A stretch of 64,000 nucleotides of DNA from Mycobacterium ostraviense (GTDB lineage Bacteria; Actinomycetota; Actinomycetes; Mycobacteriales; Mycobacteriaceae): positions 4,419,976 to 4,483,975 of the forward strand of contig NZ_NKRE01000001.1 of assembly GCF_002705925.1 (NCBI RefSeq), in the 5' to 3' direction. The position numbers were made by a program, and so were the translations under genes. The notes below the pieces were generated by a model. The model was not told the DNA's origin. It saw only the letters and a list, made by a program, of their open reading frames with translations, and did not search any database. Of this stretch, positions 48,024 to 57,379 are shown piece by piece (positions within the stretch are counted from its first letter, which is position 1; each line of letters starts with the position of its first letter).

Positions 48024-48123
48024 TCGAGTGTGCGTCCCGGGATTCCAAAGTGTATGTGGGGCGGGCACATCCGCGATCGGCCGCCCTGACGGCGCACTCG
48101 ACGCCCTGAGCGCATACTCGACT
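48024..48123. repeat. Intergenic repeat, same family as the sugC-corA array
   Basis: TCGAGTGTGCGTCC at 48024-48037 is identical to the core of the three direct copies at 18634-18711. Inverted relatives (GGCGCACTCGACG at about 48091 and GCGCATACTCGA at about 48110) follow. It lies between the FAD-linked oxidase stop and the cyp130 promoter and can fold into a hairpin. Confidence 0.6.
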
Positions 48124-48139
48124 CCGAAACTGCGACCGA

Positions 48140-49525
48140 TCAGATCCCGCTGCCGGGGTTGAGGATGCCAAGCGGGTCCAATGCCTGCTTGATGCGCCGG
48201 TTGAGATCCATCGCGTCCGGCCCGAGGTAACCGGCCAGCCACGGCCGCTTCAGCCGGCCGACGCCGTGTTCGCCGGTAATAGTGCCGCCCAGCCCGACCG
48301 CCAGGTCCATGATCTCTCCGTACGCCACTCGGGCGCGCTCGGCCATTGCGACGTCTGCGGGGTCATAGACGAGCAGCGGATGGGTGTTGCCATCGCCGGC
48401 ATGGGCGATCACCGAGATCATCAGCTCGCGTTCGTCGGCGATCCGGGCAATCCCGCTGACCAATGAGCCCAGCGCGGGCAAGGGCACCCCGACGTCTTCC
48501 AGCAACAGCGATCCCTTGGTCTCCACCGCCGGGATACAGAATCGGCGAGCGGCGACGAACGCCTCGCCCTCGTCCGGGTCGTCGGTCGAAAACACTTCTG
48601 TGGCACCATTCTCGGCGAAGACGCCGGCCATGACCGCGGCGTCTTCGGCGCCGGCGCCGCCGCGCTCGTCTGAGCCGGCGACCAGCATGGCCGCCGCGCC
48701 GCGATCCAAGTCCATCCGCATGGTGTCCTCGACGGCGTTGATGGCCACCGAATCCATGAACTCCAGCATTGACGGGCGAAGCCGCGCGGTGACGCCGAGC
48801 ACCGCGTCGACGGCCGACTCCACCGAGGCAAAGCTGGCCACCACGATGCTCGATGAATGCTGCGCGGGCAGCAGCCGCAAGGTCACCTCGGTGATGACGC
48901 CCAGCGTGCCTTCGCTGCCGACGAACAGCTTGGTCAGCGAGAGCCCGGCCACATCTTTCAAGCGGGGTCCGCCCAACCGGACCGCGGTGCCGTCGGCCAG
49001 CACCACCTGCATGCCCAGCACATAGTCGGTGGTGACGCCGTACTTCACGCAGCACAAGCCACCGGCGTTGGTGGCGATGTTGCCGCCGATGCTGCAGATC
49101 TCGAACGACGACGGGTCCGGCGGATACCACAGGCCGTGTTCGGCGGCGGCCTGCTTCACCTCGGCATTGAACAGACCCGGCTGGCATACCGCGGTCCGGG
49201 TGACCGGGTCGATGCTGATGTCGCGCATCTTCTCCGTCGACAGCACGATTCCGTTGTCCAACGCGGTGGCCCCGCCCGACAATCCGGTGCCGGCTCCGCG
49301 GGTGACCACCGGTACCCGGTTGGCGGTGGCCCAACGCAGGATGGTCTGCACCTCGTCGGTGCGGCGCGGCCGGACCACGGCAAGCGGCTTGCCCGCCGAC
49401 GGATCCAAAGCGCGATCGTGACGGTAGCCGTCGGTCACCGCGGGGTCGGTGACCACCATCCCGTCGGGCAGCGCGGCGATCAAGCTTGCCAGCGCCGGTG
49501 CGTTCAGGGCGTCGACGGCGTTCAC
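48140..49525 (-). CDS. FAD-linked oxidase, GlcD type (Rv1257c-like)
   Basis: 461 residues of the D-lactate/glycolate dehydrogenase family. The PCMH FAD-binding domain shows VPVVTRGAGTGLSGGATAL and SIGGNIATNAGGLCCVKYGV. The C-terminal cap domain ends with the conserved TGEHGVGRLKRPWL. It oxidises a 2-hydroxy acid in the cytosol or at the membrane; the substrate is not decided by the sequence. GTG start at 49525. It reads in the same direction as cyp130, with a 160-bp gap that contains a repeat. Confidence 0.9.
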   Translation of the reverse strand: MNAVDALNAPALASLIAALPDGMVVTDPAVTDGYRHDRALDPSAGKPLAVVRPRRTDEVQTILRWATANRVPVVTRGAGTGLSGGATALDNGIVLSTEKMRDISIDPVTRTAVCQPGLFNAEVKQAAAEHGLWYPPDPSSFEICSIGGNIATNAGGLCCVKYGVTTDYVLGMQVVLADGTAVRLGGPRLKDVAGLSLTKLFVGSEGTLGVITEVTLRLLPAQHSSSIVVASFASVESAVDAVLGVTARLRPSMLEFMDSVAINAVEDTMRMDLDRGAAAMLVAGSDERGGAGAEDAAVMAGVFAENGATEVFSTDDPDEGEAFVAARRFCIPAVETKGSLLLEDVGVPLPALGSLVSGIARIADERELMISVIAHAGDGNTHPLLVYDPADVAMAERARVAYGEIMDLAVGLGGTITGEHGVGRLKRPWLAGYLGPDAMDLNRRIKQALDPLGILNPGSGI

Positions 49526-49590
49526 CGAACCGATCCTACGGGCGGCCGCTGTACAGTGAAGCGGTCCTGGGACGGGTTCGGGCAGAGTTG

Positions 49591-50187
49591 GTGTCGGTTG
49601 TTTGGAGGAAGGAAACTCGCGTTCGCGCGGTTGCCGATGTGTTGAGCGCTGAGCAGTCGATCATCTCGATCACCATCGCCAACCCGAACCCGGTCAGTAA
49701 CCCCGAGATTCGTTGGACGCTGCGGCTGCGGGTCATACCGGAAACCGAGCCGTCGTTCGAGGCAAACCTGACTGCGGTGTTCCCGGAGTCGACCAGGCCG
49801 CGGCCCGGAATGCGACTGGCGGTGATCTATGACCCGAAAGACCACAACCGAATCGAATTGGACCACCAGCGGGCGGCAGCAGCCGACGTGGGCTTGGATG
49901 CCGTCACCGCGGCGGCTCAACCCGACCTGGCCGACGCTCAGGTGATGGGGATGCCCCTTGGCGACATCATCCGCCAAGCCATGGCCGACCCGAACGCGTT
50001 GCGGGAAGAGATTATGCGCCGGGGCATGGAGATGCAGGACCAGGCGGTAAATGTGGTCTGGTCCAGCGCGCCACCGCAGAGTTCGGACCCGATCGACAGG
50101 TTGGAAAGATTGGCCGCGCTCAAAGAGCGCGGCATGCTCACCGACGCGGAATTCGAGCAGCAGAAGCGCCGCATCCTCGGCACCTGA
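49591..50187 (+). CDS. SHOCT-domain protein of unknown function
   Basis: 198 residues from GTG 49591. The first 100 residues are beta-rich (SIISITIANPNPVSNPEIRW, RLAVIYDPKDHNRIELDH). The C-terminus is a SHOCT module (DRLERLAALKERGMLTDAEF), a short oligomerisation segment. There is no membrane helix. The start is uncertain: GGAGGAAGG at 49604-49612 is a strong ribosome-binding site, yet no ATG, GTG or TTG follows in frame at the right distance, and GTG 49639 lies too far. The frame is also open back to 49486. The gene is absent from the M. tuberculosis order. Confidence 0.75.
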   Translation: MSVVWRKETRVRAVADVLSAEQSIISITIANPNPVSNPEIRWTLRLRVIPETEPSFEANLTAVFPESTRPRPGMRLAVIYDPKDHNRIELDHQRAAAADVGLDAVTAAAQPDLADAQVMGMPLGDIIRQAMADPNALREEIMRRGMEMQDQAVNVVWSSAPPQSSDPIDRLERLAALKERGMLTDAEFEQQKRRILGT

Positions 50188-50191
50188 CCGG

Positions 50192-51448
50192 CTACACCGG
50201 CGAACTTTGCCGAGGCATTTCTTCGGGCGCACGGTCCAGTTCGCGCAGTGACGGGATCCGGATACACACCATCCCGGTCAGCAAAATCGGCAGCGCCAAC
50301 GCCAAGAACGTCACGTTCAATCCGGCGGCATCGGTCAGCGGGCCGGCCAGCAGCAAACCCAGCGGGCCGGCGGCAAAGGCCAGCGACGTCATCACGCCAA
50401 CCACTCGGCCGCGCAGGTAGTGCGGCGCCCGGGTTTGCATCACGTAGTTGTAGATGGGCTGGATCGGCCCGTAGACCAGGCCGATCAGGGTGCAGCACAC
50501 CAGGATGACCGGCAACGGCGGCAGCAGCGCAATAACAGCCGTCGCGGCACCAAGGGTGAGCACCGCGGTCAGCATGATCGTGCGCCGGCTCACGTAGTTC
50601 GACACGGTCGCGTAGCCGAGCGCGCCAACCAATCCGCCGAGGCAGATCGCCATCAACACCGAGCCCAGCTGGGCGGGCTGCTGGCGATCGGCGAAGTACT
50701 TGGGGAACAGCACGCTTTCCATCGGCAGATAGAGCGCTGTGACGGACAGGTCGATCAGCGCCAGCGCACGCAATACCCGCAAACTCCACACGAAACGAAG
50801 TCCCTCGGCGACTCCGGAGACCAGCCCCTCGGGGCGGGTCGCGTGATGCGGCTTGCCGGTGCCCTCGAGCCGCAGGGCGGCAATGGCAAGCATGGACAAA
50901 CCGAATGCCACCGAGGTGATCCACATCGTGTTGATGCCGCCGACCGTCGCGATCATGACACCGCCGATGCCCGGACCCACCACAAAGGCGAGGTTGAGGA
51001 TGGCCTCGTAGGCGCTGTTGACCCGATCCAGCGACCACTCCGCACGGGCGGCGGCCTCGGGCAGCATGGACTGGCGGGCGGTGATCCCGGCCGGGTCGAA
51101 GGCGGCCGAACAGGCGCCCAGCGCCGCAAGCACGGTCACGTTGACGGCGCCGGTGCCCAACGCCCAGGCCACCAGCGGGACGCCGGCCACCGCCGTCCCG
51201 GATAGGGCGTCGGACACCATCGACACCCGGCGACGGCCGAAGTAGTCGACCGCGGTGCCGGCGATCAGCGTCGAGAACAGCAGCGGCAGCGTCGTCGCAC
51301 CGGCCACTATCGAGGCCTGCCCCGCGCTGCCTTCGCGCTGCAACACCAGCCACGGGAACGCCACGATCGAGATACCGTCGCCCGCACACGCCATCAAGGT
51401 GGCGAACAGGATCAGAAACACCGGGCCGCGGCTGTTGTTCTTGTTCAT
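50192..51448 (-). CDS. Tap-like MFS multidrug efflux pump (Rv1258c-like)
   Basis: 418-residue, about 12-helix MFS exporter. Motif A appears as AGTAVDYFGRRRVSM, and the sequence closely follows Rv1258c (FLILFATLMACAGDGISIVA at the start). In M. tuberculosis this pump exports tetracycline and aminoglycosides and is induced by WhiB7. ATG 51448 (MNKNNSRGP) matches that homologue; upstream starts at 51493 and between lack support. It is convergent with the SHOCT gene, four bases between stops, and divergent from udgB with only about 60 bp of shared promoter. Confidence 0.92.
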   Translation of the reverse strand: MNKNNSRGPVFLILFATLMACAGDGISIVAFPWLVLQREGSAGQASIVAGATTLPLLFSTLIAGTAVDYFGRRRVSMVSDALSGTAVAGVPLVAWALGTGAVNVTVLAALGACSAAFDPAGITARQSMLPEAAARAEWSLDRVNSAYEAILNLAFVVGPGIGGVMIATVGGINTMWITSVAFGLSMLAIAALRLEGTGKPHHATRPEGLVSGVAEGLRFVWSLRVLRALALIDLSVTALYLPMESVLFPKYFADRQQPAQLGSVLMAICLGGLVGALGYATVSNYVSRRTIMLTAVLTLGAATAVIALLPPLPVILVCCTLIGLVYGPIQPIYNYVMQTRAPHYLRGRVVGVMTSLAFAAGPLGLLLAGPLTDAAGLNVTFLALALPILLTGMVCIRIPSLRELDRAPEEMPRQSSPV

Positions 51449-51507
51449 GGGTATCGCGGCTGAATCTAACGCCATAGCCGTATCGGGGACCACTGAATTT
51501 CGGCGCC

Positions 51508-52335
51508 GTGCAGGATGTTGGTGTGCTCATGCATCCGAATACCGGCCAGGCGTTCGGGTCTCCGGTCGATCCGGGCACCGGCTGGCCGGGCGATCCGGCG
51601 ACACCGCAGACCCCGGTGGCGGCCGATGCCGCGCAAGTCGTGCAACTGGCCGGTGCGGCACGCTCGATTCACGAACTCGATGCCCTGGTCAGCGTGTGCC
51701 GGGCCTGCCCCCGACTGGTGAGCTGGCGGGAACACGTCGCTGCCGTCAAACGCCGGGCCTTCGCCGATCAGCCGTATTGGGGACGGCCGGTGCCAGGCTG
51801 GGGGTCGGAGCGGCCCCGGCTGTTGATCGTCGGCCTGGCTCCGGCCGCCCACGGAGCCAACCGGACGGGGCGCATGTTCACCGGCGACCGGTCCGGAGAT
51901 CAGCTGTATGCGGCGCTGCACCGCGCCGGCCTGGTGAACCAACCGACCAGCGTCGACGCCGCGGACGGCTTGCACGCCAACCAGATTCGGATCGTCGCGC
52001 CGGTGCGGTGCGCGCCGCCGGCCAACGCGCCTACCCCGGCCGAGCGGTTGGCCTGCTCGCCCTGGCTGGACACCGAATGGCGGCTGGTTTCCGAGGAGGT
52101 CCGGGTGATCGTCGCCCTGGGTGGGTTCGCCTGGCAGATCGCGCTGCGGATGTCTGGCGCGTTCGCCAAGCCCAAGCCGCGGTTCGGCCATGGTGTTGTG
52201 GCCGAGTTGGGGTCGGGACTGCGATTGCTCGGCTGCTACCACCCGAGCCAGCAGAACATGTTCACCGGTAAGTTGACACCGGAAATGCTCGACGACGTAA
52301 TCCGCGACGCCAAGACTCTGGCAGGAATTGAGTAA
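51508..52335 (+). CDS. udgB: Type 5 uracil-DNA glycosylase UdgB
   Basis: 275 residues. Fe-S ligands start at CRACPRL, motif 1 is GLAPAAHGANRTGRMFTGD and motif 2 CYHPSQQNMFTGKL, all typical of family 5 (UDGb), which removes uracil, hypoxanthine and ethenocytosine from double-stranded DNA. The N-terminal 45 residues are Pro/Gly-rich. GTG 51508 is used; ATG 51529 (MHPNTGQAF) is an alternative, and the M. tuberculosis protein is slightly longer. The FAD monooxygenase gene begins two bases after the stop. Confidence 0.92.
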   Translation: MQDVGVLMHPNTGQAFGSPVDPGTGWPGDPATPQTPVAADAAQVVQLAGAARSIHELDALVSVCRACPRLVSWREHVAAVKRRAFADQPYWGRPVPGWGSERPRLLIVGLAPAAHGANRTGRMFTGDRSGDQLYAALHRAGLVNQPTSVDAADGLHANQIRIVAPVRCAPPANAPTPAERLACSPWLDTEWRLVSEEVRVIVALGGFAWQIALRMSGAFAKPKPRFGHGVVAELGSGLRLLGCYHPSQQNMFTGKLTPEMLDDVIRDAKTLAGIE

Positions 52336-52337
52336 GG

Positions 52338-53465
52338 GTGCGAACAGTTCTGGTTTCCGGTGCCAGCGTGGCCGGTATTGCGGTTGCGTATTGGCTTGAA
52401 CGGCAAGGGTATTCGGTCACGGTGGTGGAACGCCACCCCGGGCTGCGGCCGGGCGGCCAGGCGATCGACGTCCGCGGTCCGGCGCTGACGGTGCTGGACC
52501 GCATGGGGCTGCTGGCCGCCGCGCAGGCGTGCAAGACAGGCATCCGCGGCGCCTCGGTCGTCGACCGCGACGGCAACGAGTTGTCCCGGGACACCGAATC
52601 GACACCGACCGGCGGTCCCATCGACAATCCCAATATCGAGCTGCTGCGCGACGATCTCATCGAATTGCTCTACGGCGCAACCCAACCGACGACCGAGTAC
52701 CTCTTCGGCGACAGTATCACCGCGTTGGACGACGACGGCGCCTCGGTCGCGGCGAGCTTCGAGCGCGCCGATGCCCGCAGCTTCGACTTCGTGGTCGGCG
52801 CCGACGGATTGCATTCCAACGTGCGTCGGCTGGTGTTCGGTCCCGAGGAGCAATTCATCAAGAGGCTGGGCACTTTCGCGGCGATCTTCACCGTGCCCAA
52901 CTTTTTGGAGCTCGACTATTGGCAGAAGTGGCATTACGGGGACGCCACCATGGCCGGGGTCTACAGCGCGCGGGGCAACACCGAGGCCCGCGCCGCGCTG
53001 GGATTCATGGACCCCGAACTGCGGATCGATTATCGCGACAAAGAGGCTCAATTCGCCGAGCTGGAACGGCGGATGGCCACCGACGGCTGGGTGCGCGCGC
53101 AGTTGCTGCACTACATGAAGTCGGCGCCGGATTTCTACTTCGACGAGATGTCGCAGATCGTGATGGAACGCTGGTCCAAAGGCAGGGTCGCGCTGGTCGG
53201 CGACGCGGCATACTGCTGTTCGCCGTTGTCCGGGCAAGGGACCAGTGTCGCCCTGCTGGGCGCCTATATCCTGGCCGGCGAGCTCGCGGCGGCCGGCACC
53301 GACTACCAGCGCGGCTTTGCCAACTACTACGCCGAATTCAGCGGTTACGTCGAGCGCAACCAATGGCTGGTCAGCGACAACATCCCCGGTGGCGAACCGA
53401 TACCCCAGGAAGAGTTCGAACGCGTCGTGGATTCGATCACGCTCGAGGACTACCAACGGTGCTGA
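52338..53465 (+). CDS. FAD-dependent monooxygenase (Rv1260-like)
   Basis: 375-residue class A flavoprotein hydroxylase. The FAD-binding start is VLVSGASVAGIAVAYWLER (a GxSxxG variant of GxGxxG), the middle motif FVVGADGLHSNVRR, and the C-terminal flavin motif GDAAYCCSPLSGQGTS. There is no membrane helix. It may hydroxylate an aromatic or polyketide compound; it resembles TetX-type and PHBH-type enzymes, and the substrate is unknown. GTG 52338 lies two bases after udgB, so both are on one transcript. Confidence 0.9.
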   Translation: MRTVLVSGASVAGIAVAYWLERQGYSVTVVERHPGLRPGGQAIDVRGPALTVLDRMGLLAAAQACKTGIRGASVVDRDGNELSRDTESTPTGGPIDNPNIELLRDDLIELLYGATQPTTEYLFGDSITALDDDGASVAASFERADARSFDFVVGADGLHSNVRRLVFGPEEQFIKRLGTFAAIFTVPNFLELDYWQKWHYGDATMAGVYSARGNTEARAALGFMDPELRIDYRDKEAQFAELERRMATDGWVRAQLLHYMKSAPDFYFDEMSQIVMERWSKGRVALVGDAAYCCSPLSGQGTSVALLGAYILAGELAAAGTDYQRGFANYYAEFSGYVERNQWLVSDNIPGGEPIPQEEFERVVDSITLEDYQRC

Positions 53466-53799
53466 CCCGGCCGCCAACCGGGGGCGAGCAGGGGCCGCTC
53501 GCCGGCTGATCGACAGCACGGCCACCCGTCGGCGTCCTGCGCCGCGCCGGACGTGTGATCGCTCACAGCGACAGGTTTCGCGGTCCAGGTCCCGACAGGT
53601 CGTCGTCGGCGCCGGTAAACTGTGCGATGACTGGTGGGTTGGGCCTGTCGGCCTTTCTTGTGGTGGTCAGTCGAGGCCGCGCTGCACCGCAAACCCATTG
53701 TCTCTTAATAAAGCTCAGCTTTGACCGTGTGTGGCAGGCCGTGATCGCCGGCGTTATCCAAGATGAACGTTCCCACGATGAACAAAGGAGCTCCTGTGA
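53466..53799. other. 334-bp gap without a gene
   Basis: Between the monooxygenase and the HicB-like gene no frame has conserved residues on either strand. In particular no HicA-like toxin is encoded. The 3' part (TCTCTTAATAAAGCTCAGC near 53700) is AT-richer and may hold a promoter. Confidence 0.4.
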
Positions 53800-54057
53800 A
53801 TGGTTGACCGCTACAACTACTGCGTCGTCTGGTCGCCTGGGCACGGCAAATACGCGGCCCACTGCAACGAGGTTCCGGTCGTGTCGTCATTGGCCGGCAC
53901 GCCGCAGGAAGCTCTCGACCAGATCGTGCGACTGGTTGCCCACGGCGACGATGCCACGGACGGCCCGGTCACGAGCACGATCCCGGAGAGGCCCGCCGGC
54001 TCACGACGATCGCTGCATCGGCCACGGGTGGTACCTCGGTGGCGCACTCGCTGCTGA
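53800..54057 (+). CDS. Solitary HicB-like protein
   Basis: 85 residues. The first 50 resemble the HicB-type partial RNase-H fold (YNYCVVWSPGHGKYAAHCNE, then VSSLAGTPQEALDQIVRLVA). The usual C-terminal DNA-binding part is replaced by a basic tail (RPAGSRRSLHRPRV), so the protein may be truncated or frameshifted. A strong ribosome-binding site AAAGGAGCTCC lies before ATG 53800, which supports real translation. No HicA partner is nearby. The gene overlaps in antisense the C-terminal read-through of the broken GGDEF-EAL gene. Confidence 0.6.
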   Translation: MVDRYNYCVVWSPGHGKYAAHCNEVPVVSSLAGTPQEALDQIVRLVAHGDDATDGPVTSTIPERPAGSRRSLHRPRVVPRWRTRC

Positions 54058-55290
54058 GCTGCCGCTGAGCCGACGAGAGCGGACGTCAAGCCGGATCCGG
54101 CACGTGACTGTTGATCCACTGCACCAGCATCATCCGCCGGCAGCGGCGGACTGTGCACGAAACCCTGGGTGATGGTGCAGCCGTAGCGCCGCAGCGCGCT
54201 CAAGGTCACCTCGTCTTCGACTCCTTCGGCGACCAGGTTCGCTCCCAAGCTGTGGGCCAGCGCCACGGTCGACCGCACGATCGCAACCGAACGCGGATCC
54301 TGGGCCAGTCGCGCCACGAACACCCGGTCGAGTTTGAGTTCGTCGACCGAGACGTCCTGCAAGCGTGCCAGCGACGACCATCCGGTGCCGTAATCGTCAA
54401 GCGAGATGCGAACGCCGAGGTGCTGCAACGTCGCAACGGTATTACGGGACCGCACCGAGTCGGCGAGGGTGCTTTCGGTGATCTCGATAATGAGAGCGTC
54501 GGCGGGTAGGCCGTGGGCCGTCAGCAACCCCTCGATCGTGCCCTCCAGATCCAGATCAAGCAGATTTGTCGTCGAAAGGTTAACGGCGACAGTCAAATTC
54601 ATACCCTGCTCACGCCAGGACCGCAGCTGGGCGAGTGCGAGATCGAGGGTGCGGTTGGCCACCCTGCGCATCAGCCCGGCACGTTCGGCAGCGGGCAGGA
54701 ACTCCTCGGGAAGCAGCATCCCCCGGCTGGGGTGCTGCCAGCGCAGCAGTGCCTCGACGCTGTGGACGCTACCGTCGTCGGCGTTGATCTTGGGCTGATA
54801 ATGACAGGTCAGTTCGTTGCCGTTCAACAGCGCGGCGCGTAGCTCATCGACGAGGGCGGGATCGCTATCGCGATACAGCTCAAACGCCGAGTCGTAGCCC
54901 ACGACTTTGCTTTTGGAGCTTTTGGCGTGCGGGATCGCCGTCTCGGCGCGGTTGAGCAGCTCCTGCGGATGGTCACAGTGGTCGGGGTAGAGCGCAATGG
55001 CGATGCGGGCATCGACCTGCAGGGTCACCGGATCCAGCTGGAACGGTTCACCGAAGGCATCGAGCAGCCGACCCGCCTGGGCGCGTGCGGCAATGAGATC
55101 CGCGCCTTCGCTCAGTAGGATCGCGAACTCGTTGTCACCGGTGCGCGCCAGCAGATCTTGCGGACGCACATACTGTGACAGGCGATTCGCGATGCGGCAC
55201 AACAACTCCTCGGCCAAGTGACGACCGACCGAACCGGTGACCTCGTCGAACTCGTAGAGATGCAGCAACAGCAGGCTCGACGTCGTGGGG
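53817..55290 (-). pseudogene. Broken cyclic-di-GMP gene, part 3: degenerate GGDEF and EAL
   Basis: This frame continues the upstream fragment after a frameshift near 55287-55290. It holds most of a second GGDEF domain with the signature degraded to GDNEF (RTGDNEFAILLSEG), then an EAL phosphodiesterase domain with key residues largely kept: EALLRWQHPSRG, VNLSTTNL, DDYGTGWSSLARL, LKLDRVF, AEGVED. It would hydrolyse c-di-GMP if expressed. The frame has lost its own stop after the EAL domain (about 54130) and runs on about 100 codons in antisense to the HicB-like gene before TGA at 53817. No start codon with a ribosome-binding site is seen at its beginning. Confidence 0.8.
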
Positions 55291-57125
55291 CTCTGGGCGC
55301 CAGGTCCGGCGCGTTGACCGACAGCGCGGTCAGGGCCGTCGCCAGCGAACGCCGATTGGGCAGCGCGGTCAACTCGTCGGTCATGGCGTGCTGGTGGGTT
55401 TCGGCCAGCACGCTGACGTCCCGGAAGGCCACCGAGAACCGCGCCGCGACCGCGATCAGGCTCAACGCGGCCAAAGTCCCCGCAATCCGCGAGTGCGGGC
55501 CCAGCACAATAACTCCCAGCGCCACGACGGTGCAGGCCACGGGCGCGGCGTACGAACCGAGCCCACGCTTCGGTGCGGGCCCCGCCGACGAATCGGGCGC
55601 CCAGCTGGCCATCGCCACCAGTAGCGACGATGCGGGCCACAGGGCATCGAACCAGGTGCCCACCCGGTACGAACCCGCGGCGGTTTGCAAGAGATACAGG
55701 GCGTCGGCGGCGGCGAACAGCGTGAACCCGGCGACCAGCAGAATCCAGCGAAACTCGTTGCGCAAGCCCAGGATCGGCAGCATGCCGACGGCAAGGGCCA
55801 GGAGGACCAGATCGCCCCACGGATACACCAGGCCCACCAGCACGGTGGCCGGTGCGCGGGCCGCCGCGGCATGAATGGGCCCGGCGGTCAGGGAGGCGGC
55901 AACCGCGGCGCCGGCCAATCCACAGATCAGGGAATCGAGGCGCACCCCAACCGGCACCCTCTTCAGCCGCGCCCGCATGAGCAACAGCAGCCCGGCGTAA
56001 CCGAATGGATAGAACGCCAGGTAGAACGGATCCGCTAGGGACGGCGACTGACCGTCGCGCACGCACAGCCAGTAGACGACGTCACCCAACGCTGCGGATG
56101 CTTGTCCGGCCGCAATCAGCGACCAAGCCACCCGGCCGGCGGCAACGTGATAGGCGCGAGCGGCAATCACCGCAGCCGCCAGCAGGGTCAGCGCCGGATA
56201 CCAGGATTCTGCGAAGACTCGGTGACCGCCATGCACGGTGAGCGCGGTGTAACCGGCGACGCCGATTGTCAGCAGCGCCAGGGCAATTCGGACGCCCACC
56301 GGCGGCCACCGAACTCCGCGGCGCGGCGGGCGGTCCCGTTGGGACGGTGTTGCCGCCGCGAAGCCCGCCAACCGCCGCAGCAGCGGTGCCGTCTTGCCCC
56401 GTGCAGGCTCTGAAGGGCGGTACGATTCCGCGGCGGTCGCGCGGGCAGGGGCGTTCTCAGGGGCGCTTTCCGGGGCGTTTCCCGGGCTGGCGTCGGCGTG
56501 CCATGCGAGCCCGTCGGGGAAGGGCACATCCGGCACGAAACTGCGGATCCGTTCGCCGCCTTCGCGTTTGGCGGCATACATGGCCAGGTCGGCATGCCGG
56601 AGAAGCTCGTCGACGGTACAGCTCGATCCCGCGGTGGCTACCGTGTACCCGATGCTGGGACGTACCGTGACCGGAACGCCGTCGATGACGATCGCCGAAT
56701 CGAATGCGCCGAGTACTCGATGCGCCGCAGCTTGTGTTTCCTCGATGGAGCCTTCGATGAGCACCGCGAACTCGTCACCGCCCAGCCGGGCGATGGTCGC
56801 CGTTTCGTCCAGGGAAGCGGTCAGCAGGCCGGCGACCCGAACGAGCAGCTCGTCGCCGGCCGGGTGGCCCAGGGCGTCGTTGACCTGCTTGAAGTTGTCC
56901 AGGTCGAGGCATAACACCGCGATCGGTGTCGGGCGCTGATCCCGGCTGGCGATGGCTCGTTCCAATCGGCTGAGAAACCGGGTCCGATTGGCCAGACCGG
57001 TCAGGCTGTCGCGAAACGCCTCCTGCGCCACCTCAGCCAACAATGCCTGGTTCTCGACCAGGACGACGAGCTGGCGGGCAAGCACCGCAGCCACCAGTAT
57101 GCCGAGCGCTGCGAACAGTGTGCTT
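55288..57125 (-). pseudogene. Broken cyclic-di-GMP gene, part 2: GGDEF, second membrane domain, start of second GGDEF
   Basis: From the IS3-type element downstream, the frame encodes a membrane helix (LGILVAAVLARQLVVLVENQ) and a complete diguanylate cyclase domain (DSLTGLANRTRF; intact GGDEF at 56768-56782 in RLGGDEFAVLIEG). A Pro/Ala linker then leads, with no stop, into a second membrane domain of about eight to ten helices (56330-55440) and the first part of another GGDEF (DELTALPNRRSLATALTAL). The frame is then lost at a run of four C on the coding strand (55287-55290); one added C would restore APTTSSLLLLHLYEFDEV. The tandem layout in one chain is unusual. Confidence 0.82.
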
Positions 57126-57376
57126 CCCCCGGTTTCTCGGAGACTTCCGAACCAGGTTTGATCTTGAGAGCCTGGAGGAAGGAAGTGTGCAGTGGCAGCG
57201 AACAGGAAGTATCCGGCTGGTACAACCCCCGCCGCATCCAAGCTGGCCTCTGCGGGCTCTCACCCGACGAATATGAAGCTGCCTGGAAGGACAACCAGCA
57301 GCACCACCCCCAAGCGGCTACCCTCCCACTCGAGGGGGTCGGTCCCAAATAAAAAAAGTCTCCGGGAAACCGGGGG
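57126..57376 (+). mobile_element. Internally deleted IS3-family element
   Basis: Terminal inverted repeats of about 21 bp (57126-57146 and 57356-57376) differ at one position; the shared part reads CCGGTTT-C/T-CCGGAGACTT. Inside, GTG 57192 begins an OrfA-like start (VAANRKYP) after GGAGGAAGG, and this is joined abruptly to an OrfB integrase tail (GWYNPRRIQ, SPDEYEAAWKDNQQ) ending TAA at 57350-57352. So about a kilobase of the original insertion sequence is missing while both ends remain. It interrupts the cyclic-di-GMP gene. No target duplication could be read because the flanks are C/G runs. Confidence 0.8.
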
Positions 57377-57379
57377 AGG

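Noticed and set aside
51449..51507. WhiB7-type promoter for the Tap-like pump
   Set aside because: The 60-bp divergent gap contains AT-rich bits and a TAGATT-like -10 on the minus strand, but spacing to a -35 and the AT tract is not convincing.
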